This document shows, piece after piece, positions 1 to 9,400 of a DNA stretch of 64,000 nt. Made by a program: the position numbers and the translations under genes. The DNA comes from JALHST01 sp038316335 (GTDB taxonomy: Bacteria; Bacteroidota; Bacteroidia; Flavobacteriales; Flavobacteriaceae): assembly GCA_038316335.1 (NCBI GenBank), contig JBBQAM010000002.1:124001-188000 (forward strand), read 5' to 3'. A model generated the notes under the pieces. The model had not been told where the DNA came from. It worked only from the letters and a program-made list of their open reading frames with translations, and searched no databases. Position 1 is the first letter of the stretch, and every line of letters starts with the position of its first letter.

Positions 1-621
1 GATGCTGCGAGCAAATTGCAAAAAGTTCATGGAGGTGCTATTTCAATGGGATTTACTACCAATAGTGCCAGGAACAATAATATTTATGCCTTGGAGCAGA
101 AGACTAAAATCGCCGAAAAGGCAATTACGCTTTTAAAACCGGGCGGTGTTATTTTTATCGATGGGGGAACCACATGCATGGAGCTAGCACGACTCATTCC
201 CGATGACCTTGAATTGACCTGTTTTACGCTTAGTCTTCCGGTTGCCATGCAATTATTGACAAAACCGAATGTTACCGTAATTTTTGTGGGAGGTCAAATC
301 TCGCGGGAAGCCCAGATCTCAATTGGCGCCAACGCCATCCACCACCTTTCGGAAATTAGAGTCGATTATGGCTTTATCGGTACCGGGTATGTCGATGCGT
401 TATTTGGTTTGACCGAATTTGATTGGGATATCGTTCAAGTGAAAAAAGCGGTGATTAAGGCATCAAAAAAAACGGTACTTTTATCGATATCCGAGAAATT
501 GAATTCACAACATCGCTATAAGACCTGTGATATTAGCGCCATTAATACAATGATTACCGAACTGGATCCCGAAAATAATTTGCTCAATCTTTTTAGAAAC
601 TACGATATTCGGTTGTTGTAA
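1..621 (+). CDS. DeoR-family transcriptional regulator, 3' part only
   Basis: The reading frame is open from base 1, so the gene starts upstream of the window; the TTG at 16 is internal. The first residues (DAASKLQKVHGGA) match the end of a DeoR helix-turn-helix domain, whose recognition helix would lie outside. The rest is the sugar-phosphate-sensing (ISOCOT-fold) domain with the typical IDGGTT loop and IFVGGQ strand. DeoR proteins usually repress sugar catabolic genes until a phosphorylated sugar binds. The next gene is murQ, 190 bases downstream on the same strand, so control of amino-sugar recycling is a reasonable inference. The family call is firm; effector and targets are unknown. Confidence 0.85.
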   Translation, partial: DAASKLQKVHGGAISMGFTTNSARNNNIYALEQKTKIAEKAITLLKPGGVIFIDGGTTCMELARLIPDDLELTCFTLSLPVAMQLLTKPNVTVIFVGGQISREAQISIGANAIHHLSEIRVDYGFIGTGYVDALFGLTEFDWDIVQVKKAVIKASKKTVLLSISEKLNSQHRYKTCDISAINTMITELDPENNLLNLFRNYDIRLL

Positions 622-730
622 TTGTGTTCCTTTTATGTCGCAAAACAAGTGTGAATGGTGTTGGAAATAATTGCGCGTGTCTTTAAAAAAAAGTAGCCTT
701 CCCTTTAGGCAATCGAGATGAAATCGTTCT

Positions 731-738
731 TAGTTTTG
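731..738 (+). promoter_or_regulatory. Possible -7 promoter element upstream of murQ
   Basis: TAGTTTTG matches the Bacteroidota -7 consensus TAnnTTTG and lies 73 bases before the murQ start, in the 190-base gap after the regulator gene. No clear -33 TTTG was found at the usual distance, so support rests on one element. Confidence 0.25.
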
Positions 739-811
739 CTACTAAATTTAATACATCCCACTTTGGGTAAACAGCAACCCGTATTAAACCAATGATCAGA
801 AAGTTAAACAC

Positions 812-1621
812 ATGGAATATAAGAAAATAACCGAAACGCCCTCTAATTTTGATGGTCTAGAGACCATGGATACCCAGACAATTTTGACAAGTATGAATCT
901 TGAGGACAAGAAAGTGGCCGATGCAGTCGCTTTGGTCATCCCGCAGATCACCAAATTAGTAGATGCTTTGGCAGCCCGATTTGCAATGGATGGGCGCCTA
1001 TTCTATATCGGTGCGGGCACCAGCGGAAGATTAGGCATTTTAGACGCCTCCGAGATTCCGCCAACCTACGGAATGCCACATACACGTGTAATAGGATTGA
1101 TTGCCGGCGGTGATAGCGCGATTCGAAAATCTGTAGAAAATGCCGAAGATGATGGTCAACAGGCATGGACGGACTTAATGCAATTCAATCTAAACACCCA
1201 TGATGTGGTAGTTGGTATTGCAGCTTCCGGGACAACTCCCTATGTCCTGGGAGGTATACGGGATGCCAAAAAGAATGGCCTTTTGACCGCGGGGATTACC
1301 AACAACCCTGGCTCGCCATTGGCCATGGCTGCCGACATACCCATCGAGGTCAATGTAGGGCCTGAATTTGTTACAGGCAGTACGCGAATGAAAAGTGGGA
1401 CATCTCAAAAATTGGTCTTGAACATGATTTCCACCGCTTTAATGATTAAAATTGGAAGGGTTCAGGGAAACAAGATGATCAATATGCAATTGAGCAATAT
1501 CAAATTGGTCGATCGTGGTGTACGCTATGTGATGGAAGGTCTGAAGGTTGATTATGCCACTGCTGAAGAGCTGCTCAAAAAGCATGGATCGGTAAAAGCG
1601 GCGTTGGAAGCAGGGAAATAG
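812..1621 (+). CDS. murQ: N-acetylmuramic acid 6-phosphate etherase MurQ
   Basis: Cytoplasmic lyase that removes the D-lactyl ether from MurNAc-6-phosphate, giving GlcNAc-6-phosphate and D-lactate in cell-wall recycling. The 269-residue protein has the SIS-domain phosphosugar site (YIGAGTSGRLG at about 66-75), the family signature DASEIPPT with Glu81, a second acidic residue Glu112 in NAEDD, and TGSTRMKSGTSQK near 190. Glu81 and Glu112 line up with the catalytic pair known in E. coli MurQ (Glu83/Glu114). It is slightly shorter than the E. coli enzyme but complete. The ATG at 812 gives the usual N terminus. It follows a DeoR-type regulator and is convergent with a cytochrome gene. Confidence 0.96.
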   Translation: MEYKKITETPSNFDGLETMDTQTILTSMNLEDKKVADAVALVIPQITKLVDALAARFAMDGRLFYIGAGTSGRLGILDASEIPPTYGMPHTRVIGLIAGGDSAIRKSVENAEDDGQQAWTDLMQFNLNTHDVVVGIAASGTTPYVLGGIRDAKKNGLLTAGITNNPGSPLAMAADIPIEVNVGPEFVTGSTRMKSGTSQKLVLNMISTALMIKIGRVQGNKMINMQLSNIKLVDRGVRYVMEGLKVDYATAEELLKKHGSVKAALEAGK

Positions 1622-1749
1622 GTGGTTCGGATTTTCTCAAGAATCGAAGAGCGTGCTCCCAGCGGTCAGTTAAGCCGTGTTGTAACTGAAAATAGGGGGT
1701 TACGGAACGAAAGGAGTAATCAAAGGCCTTAGCGACAAAAAATATGGGA

Positions 1750-2151
1750 CTATTTCTGAACAGCGGCGACTTCTTCGACGGTAACAATGGTCTTGGACGT
1801 ATTTCCCCAAGAATTCAGGATGAAATTCATTACATCGGCCACTTCTTGGTCTTCCAGGCCTAATGCGGTCATTACGTTATTATATTTTACGCCGTTTACC
1901 TCCATAATTCCTTGTCTACCGTATTTTACACCACGAATACTTTCTTCCCTATTTTGCAAAAGATAGTCCGAATTTGCCAATGGTGGAAAGGTATTGATGA
2001 TGCCTTCACCTTTTTCAAGATGGCAACTAACACAAAAATCACCATAAATCTCCCGACCACGTTCAATGCTTGCGCTACGTTCAGGCTCTTGAAAAAAGAA
2101 TGCAAACAAGCCTATTACGGCCCCAAAATATATCAATAAGAACGTTTTCAT
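1750..2151 (-). CDS. Monohaem c-type cytochrome
   Basis: A 133-residue protein with an N-terminal hydrophobic segment (about residues 3-20) acting as signal or anchor, and one CxxCH haem site (Cys40, Cys43, His44). The sixth haem ligand is probably Met94 in NNVMTALG. This is the class I cytochrome c fold, located in the periplasm. It begins 29 bases after the stop of a PQQ-type sugar dehydrogenase on the same strand, so the two are probably co-transcribed. The cytochrome could accept electrons from that dehydrogenase; this partnership is inferred from position only. Confidence 0.88.
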   Translation of the reverse strand: MKTFLLIYFGAVIGLFAFFFQEPERSASIERGREIYGDFCVSCHLEKGEGIINTFPPLANSDYLLQNREESIRGVKYGRQGIMEVNGVKYNNVMTALGLEDQEVADVMNFILNSWGNTSKTIVTVEEVAAVQK

Positions 2152-2180
2152 ACAGTTGATTCGTCTCCCTGCGCCATTCG

Positions 2181-3302
2181 CTAAACTTTCGGCACCAATT
2201 TATAAATACCCTTGCCTTCGACCGCTACGTAGATCAGACCATCAGGACCTTGTTTTACATTGCGCACACGCCCGATATCCGGCAATAATTTTTCGCGAAC
2301 GATAATCGTATCGCCTTCCAACTGTAGGCGCTCTAAATATTGAAACGCTAGCGAGCCGACGAGCAGGCTGCCCTTATAGCCCTTATATGCGTCCGAGGTA
2401 ATGAATGCCATTCCACTTGGGGCAATACTCGGTACCCAGTAGTGAATGGGTTGTTCCATTCCCTCCATCGCGGTTTTATCGGTTATCGGGGTCCCACTGT
2501 AATTAATTCCGTACGTTATAACCGGCCACCCATAATTAGCCCCCTTCTTAATGATATTTATTTCATCCCCACCACGAGGACCGTGCTCATTATCCCATAG
2601 TTCACCTGTCAACGGATTTTTAGCCAAACCTTGCGGATTTCGGTGACCATAACTATAAATCGCCGTTTTGGCGCCAGTGGCATCAACAAACGGATTATCC
2701 ACGGGAACTCGTCCATCATCATGCAATCGATAGATCTTTCCGCCATCCCGCGTAATATCCTGTGGATTTATATCGCGCTCTCCTCTTTCCCCAATAGAAA
2801 AATAGAGGTAGCCGTCATTGTCGAATTGAATGCGGGAACCAAAATGTTGTCCTTTTGTAGTATTAGGTGAAGCTTTGTACAGTAATTGATTGTTTACCAG
2901 TGAATTATCTTTTAATTTTGCCCGCATGATTGCGGTGTTCCCACCTTTTTCATCCCCATCGGAGGATGCATAGGAGATATAAAGCCAACCATTGTTGCTG
3001 TAGTCAGGATGTAATTCAATGTCTAATAGGCCACCTTGGCCACGATCGTAGACTGCTGGCACATTTGATATTTTTGTTTTCTTCCCATCCTTAACAAGCA
3101 GTAAATCCCCTGACTTTTCAGTCACCAGCATACTGCCATCGGGAAGGAATGCCATACCCCAAGGAATCGCTATCCCATCGATAAAAAGCACTTCAGTAAA
3201 TGGCACCCCAGAAGGTGTATCAACTTGATTTTCAGATTGCTGTGCACACGAAAAATTTAGTGCCAAAACGATTAAATAAAGTGATACAATACTATTTTTC
3301 AT
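2181..3302 (-). CDS. PQQ-dependent sugar (glucose/sorbosone-type) dehydrogenase lipoprotein
   Basis: A 373-residue protein with a lipoprotein signal (hydrophobic run, then SC at residue 19) and a six-bladed beta-propeller of the glucose/sorbosone dehydrogenase family, also called the YliI/Asd family. Supporting motifs are PWGMAFLPDG (about 48), QGGLLDIELHPDY (about 90), YGHRNPQGLA and NEHGPRGGDEIN in the middle, and RVRNVKQGPDGLIYV near the end. Family members oxidise aldoses in the periplasm or at the outer membrane with PQQ as cofactor. No pqq biosynthesis genes are in the window. The following cytochrome c gene fits an electron-transfer role. The substrate cannot be read from sequence. Confidence 0.88.
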   Translation of the reverse strand: MKNSIVSLYLIVLALNFSCAQQSENQVDTPSGVPFTEVLFIDGIAIPWGMAFLPDGSMLVTEKSGDLLLVKDGKKTKISNVPAVYDRGQGGLLDIELHPDYSNNGWLYISYASSDGDEKGGNTAIMRAKLKDNSLVNNQLLYKASPNTTKGQHFGSRIQFDNDGYLYFSIGERGERDINPQDITRDGGKIYRLHDDGRVPVDNPFVDATGAKTAIYSYGHRNPQGLAKNPLTGELWDNEHGPRGGDEINIIKKGANYGWPVITYGINYSGTPITDKTAMEGMEQPIHYWVPSIAPSGMAFITSDAYKGYKGSLLVGSLAFQYLERLQLEGDTIIVREKLLPDIGRVRNVKQGPDGLIYVAVEGKGIYKLVPKV

Positions 3303-3440
3303 AATTTAACGTTAATTGTAATGTAATAAGATATGCTGTAGTGCATAAAGATAAATAGAAAATATAAGTTTAAACAATTACCCCGAAGAATATCCAGCAT
3401 CCCCAAATCTGATTATTCTTAAAAAAATTCGACTTAACCT

Positions 3441-6400
3441 ATGCTCCCAAAAAAACCAAGGCATATTCTGTATGCCCTCCTATTGACCGCTCTTTCCGCT
3501 ATATGCACGTCGGCAATAGCGAATACAAAAGTTTACGAGCTCATTGCCGAAGTCGCCTCAGTTTTGGATACGGGTTCTGAAAAAAGTTCCTTCATTCCCA
3601 CTGCGGACATTCCTGCAATTCACGAATCAGTGGTCTCTTCCGTTGAAAAGGACGCCAATGTCAGTTCTTCCGCCAATGCTTTCATGTTTGCTACGATCAT
3701 CCAAGGAGCAGACCAGGAAGTTGGCTGTAGCACAAATGGTCTGACGGTTGCGCGCTTTAATCTTTGCGGGGATTCAGACAATCGAATACTATCGCTTTCT
3801 GGATCACATTCGAGTATAACCTGGCAAGTGCTGGGTGGTGGTTGTACCCCGAATATCAACGATGACTGTCCGAATACCACAGCAGGATGTTATTCTACCG
3901 TTGGCTCTGGGGCCACCTTCAATTTAAATGCTGGCACCATACCTGCAACAACGGGTGCAGAATATAGGGTGGTAGTCGATGGTGTAAACTATTATTTTAA
4001 AGTAAAGAAAAGTACAATCACCCAAACCTTTGTCAAAAATGATTATATCTGTGGTGTTCCAGGTAGGATCCAGATTACCAATCTTTCGAGTGCCTATGAG
4101 TTCAGTGTTAATAGTGGCAGTGGTTTCGGACCGTGGCAGGGCCCCATTTTCAATAATCTTCTTCCAGGCACCTATGTTGTAAAAGCGCGTTTAAAAAATA
4201 CGCCCAATACATGTGAATACCCATATGCACCGATTACGATCGTACAACAGGATCTTGCTATTGATGTCACTTTCGTCGATGTGCAATGTTCAGGGGATAC
4301 GGGGAGTATTACCGTTACGGCCAACAATGTACCCGGCCCCTTTAAATACACTTTGTTAAATAGCTCTGGCGTACCCCAAGAGTTCACGGCTTTTGTAGCA
4401 ACGAATCCCTATACGTTTTCGGCAGTTGGATTCGGTACGTATATTGTTCAAGTTGAAACACAACAATGTACGGGTGACCCTTTGAACGGAATCGATCCCC
4501 CAAGACAGGATCTTGACACGGGAGGCAATCCCATCGTTATTGGGAACGGCCTATCACCATTAGATGCATCCACCGAAGTTAATAGTAGTTTTGGTTGTTC
4601 GACTATCACCGATGTCGATATTACGGTAAATACCACAGGAGGTGCTGCGCCATATCGCTTCAGTGTCAATGGTGGGCCACTTCAGCCATCCTACACAGGA
4701 ACGACCACGTATACCGTTACTGCCCCAGGCACGTATGATTTTTTAATCACAGATAGCAATGGGTGTACAATTAGCGCTTCCTCGAATGTAGAAACCTTGT
4801 TGCCACCAGACGTTACCGCCAATGGAATTAATGGTACCTGTTCAAATGGTGGCGCAAAAATCAACTTTACTATTAATGATGCAAAAGGGTATAATTTATC
4901 ATATCGGGTAAATTCCGGGGATCCCTGGGATACCAATCCCCAAATCTCAGTACCTGCCGGAACCTATAACAATATCGAGGTGCTTTACCAACAAGGCGGA
5001 TTTCAATGTACAATATCCTTGCCCGCTGTAACCGTAACAAATGTCGGCGCAATCACTGGATCAGCGGTCAAAATAACAGATAGGACGTGCAGTGGAGGTG
5101 GTGTCAATGGTGGTCAGATTGATTTTGTCGGCCCGTTTACCGGTGGATCTGGTGGGGGATATGTGTTTAGTATTGACGGACTTAACTTTTCAGGGACCAC
5201 GTCGTATCCCAATTTGGTGCCGGGTACCTATACGCCGATAATTCAAGACGGTGGAGGATGCCGATTGACCTTGACGCCAATTACGATTTTAGACGTTGAC
5301 CCTCCTTCAGACATTACGTTTGCACAATTGAATATCAGCTGTGCAACGAGCACTTCTGATGTGCAGTTGACCCCGACGAGCAATGCGGCTATCACGAATT
5401 ATTCAATAATTAGTCCGGTGGTAATTAACAACGGTGCCAGCAATACATTTATCGGTCTAAGCACAACGACTTCCTATATTTTTCAGATAACCGATGCCAA
5501 TAATTGTACCTACACCGAAGGATTCACCCCTGCACTTATAAGTTCTATACGGGCAAGGGTAAAGTCAGGTGGCGATCTTAAAGTGTGTACGGGTGCCAGT
5601 GATGGATCCGGTACATTTTTGATAGATGGGTTTGCAAATAATTATACCTATAATATCAATGGCGGCGTAGAGAGCGGTGCCCAAAACAATGCCCAAGTAA
5701 CTATTGGTGGTTTAGGGGCAGGTACTTACACGATCACTGTTACCGATGTCGATTCGGGATGTACCGATAGTGCCTCTTTTGATGTCTTAGAGGCGCCCTC
5801 GCCCTTGACCTTGCTGGGTACAGTGACGCCCATGAGTTGTTCGAACAACAATTTGGGTAGGGTAGTGGCGAATGCTTCCGGCGGATGGGGTACCAACCGA
5901 TATACGTTAGTTTATCCCGGGGGAGCACCGACGGTCGGACCAAAGTCAGGTACATCTTTTGGCAATCTTTCTGTTGCAGGAACCTATACTTTGTCAGTAA
6001 CCGATGCAGAAGGATGTACTGCTACTTTTAATTTTGATCTGACACCGATTGATGCGCCTAGTATCAGCATAGATACGGCCTCTTCCGATTTTTGTTATAT
6101 ACCCGGTCCAGGAGCAACCATAGCCGTAACTTCCACCGCCGGCACGGCACCATTGGCAAGTCATCAATATCGCATAAATGGTGGCCCATTGCAAGCGAGT
6201 CCGCTATTTTCGGGGATTGCACCTGGCAATTATACCCTTGAGGTCGTTGATGGCAATAGTTGTAAAGACAATATCAGTGTTACCATTAATCCGCAATTAC
6301 GGGCAAATATTAGTATTGAGAACGAAATACCCTGTGGCGGTGCCCCAGGACAAATTCGGGTTGTGGTTACTGGCGGTTATACCTCAGGGGCCGGACCAAA

Positions 6401-9400
6401 ACAGTATGAGGTGAGTGCTGATAATGGCGTCACTTTTGCGGCCGCTGTGCCTTTGACCTCGAACAATTTTCTATATGATACTGATATACCAGGTACCTAT
6501 GTATTTAGGATAACCGATAATAATACCAGCAATTCCGGATGTACGGCGACTTCCAATCCGATTATTTTGGATCCCCCGGTCAATATAAATCCGGCGGCGG
6601 ATCAGGTATTTCCTCCTGCTTGTGGGGAAACCAATAGCGGTAGGGTCATCATTACTCCGGATGCTACCAGTGGCTTGGCTCCTTATGAGATCAATTTTGA
6701 TGGGGCAGGATGGTCCTCCAATACCCTCTATTCCAATCTAATCGAAGGACAAACATATACCTATACGGTTCGGGATGCCAGAGGTTGTGAAACAATACCG
6801 CAAGATGTAACAATACCGAGTCCAGGGACGGCACCAGATGCTACCGTAACTGCAACCCCGGCTACTTGTTTTACAGGATCCGTAGCAGGTGACATATCGG
6901 TCACCGCGGTAAGTGGGGGAACGCCCGACTTTACATACATCCTACAAGATCAATATGGCGTAGAAATACAAAGAACCGGCCCAACATCAAGTACCTCTGC
7001 AACTTTTTCTGGGGTACCTGTAGGTAACTATATGGTCATAACCCTTGATAGCAATGGTTGTCTTGATCAGGATTATATTCGGGTCGATGATGGCGATCTC
7101 GATGTTGTTCCCGATCCCGTAGTCACACCAATATGTACCCCAGGTGGTTTTACCAACACGGTTACCATAGTGGGTGGGGTAGGCCCCTTTGAGATTCGCT
7201 TGGTGACTGACCCACCAAGTCTCTTCGTTCCCGTAAACCTGCCTCCTGACAGGCATACCTTTGCAGGGCTGCAATATGGTGTAGCTTACACGGTCGAGGT
7301 CAACGATCTAGGTACTGGATGTACCCATATTGAGACCATTGATCCGATTGACGGGCCTAATTTGGATGTTACGGCCAGCTCCACTCCCGGCTATTGTAAC
7401 GCCCTACGAAATGGACAGATAACGTATAGTATTTCCAATTTTAACAGCGGGGATGACTTATTTATCGAGATCTATAATGTCGATACAGGTACCTTGATGC
7501 ATTCGGAAACCCAAAATGGTGTAACCTCCATACCCTACAATGGCTTTTATGATACATTACCTGGCAACTATCAGGTAATCGTAACCAATTTAACCGATTT
7601 TTGTACTGATGGAGCCTTGATTACCATAAATCAAAATCTACCAAACGTTTATATACTGACTGCAGAGCCTGCAAATTGTAATGCTGATGGCCAATTTACG
7701 GTCGTCGGGGGAGGTGGGGCAGGTGGACCCTATGAGTTCGCATTTGGCCTTGCCGGATTCACTCCGGATTACGACGGCACTGCAACACCAGCCGATCCGA
7801 CCGACGATTTTGGAACGACCACCACCTTTGGAGGGCCTGCGGGCACCTACCAAGTGTACGTGCGGGACATTTCAGGATGTACCTCATTTGATATTGGGAC
7901 GATTATTCAACAACAGAATCCGCCCACCCTGAATACACCGATAGTACAAAATCAATGTGACCCTACCTCCACCGCATTCGACATAACTGTAAGTGTGCCC
8001 AATACGGTAGACACACCGCGATTTACACTCGGTGGGGATACCCAATTCGGGGTATTGAACGGGGGTGTGTACGAATATACCTTTACCGTTGCTTCCCCTG
8101 GGGATTATCCCGTGATGGTAGAAGATGCCGATGGGTGTTCAAGTGTGGGCACCGCGACGGTCTATGAGTTTTTATCGGCTTCCGGCGGATTCACGACAGA
8201 ATCGACCTGTAATGATGCCGATGGGGTCATTACCATCCTACCAATTGGAGGAAGTGGTGATTTCGATTTCGACCTGACCGGATTGGATTACCTATCGAAT
8301 CCTGTTAGTATTTCACAGACGAATAATCCAATATTTACAGGGATATTTCCAGGAAGTTATCAGGTAATCGTTACCGATAGGATTGTGAATGATGGTCTCG
8401 GTTTTTGTTCGTTTACCGTTAACAACATCAATCTTGATGCGGCGGTGCCTCCGATAATATTAACGGCTACCGCTCAAGACATAAGTTGTAATGGCGCCGA
8501 TGATGGGAGTATCGATATTGTTTTGCAACCTGGAAGCGATGTAGACGGCCCATTCGATTATCGATTGGTAGACTTTGCCACCAGGGCCCTGATAGCGAAT
8601 AATGCTTCTGGTTCTTTTCCGAATCTAGTCCCTGGGACCTATGAAGTAGAGGTAATTTCTACACGAAATTGTTCGGTGCTATCCGGGCCATTGGATATAG
8701 TAGACCCATTGCCTTTTTCAATAACTGCCAGTGCCCCAGACTTTGCATGTGAACCCGGTGCCAACCGATTTAGTTCAACGATAATCACCATAAATATCGT
8801 CGATCCGGGCACAGCTACTGGAGGTTATCAATATAGTATTTCCGGGTTTTCAAATTATCAATCGGCCAATACATTTGAAATTGTCGATACGGGTTCGCCA
8901 CAGAATATTACGGTGTATGCAATCGATGGAAATGGATGTCAGACGACTTTTGATCTACCTACCATCAACCCGCCTACCGATGTAGTGCCCACCGTCATTG
9001 AACTAGACCCTTTGAATTGTAGGGATGACGAACGGGTTCGAATACAAGTGATTGGAACGACCGATTTTACGGTATCTACAATTTCAGCTGTAGCCGTTGG
9101 GCCGGTCACCAATACGCCTGGGAACAACTATGTGGATGTATATCTTCCAGCGGCCGGGGATTATTTGTTCGAAGTACAGGATAATGTCGGGGGTTGTGCA
9201 TATCCGATGCCGAAACATACGGTCATTGACCCTATAGAGCCGATAGCTACGATTAGTGAAGCGAAACCGATATCTTGTTTTGGTGGTAGTGATGGGGAAT
9301 TGGCTATTACGGTAACCAATTACACAGGACCCTACACCTATAATGTTTATAGTGGAAATGATCCCGGTAAGACAACGGTTTTGGCCACGGGAAGTTTGGA

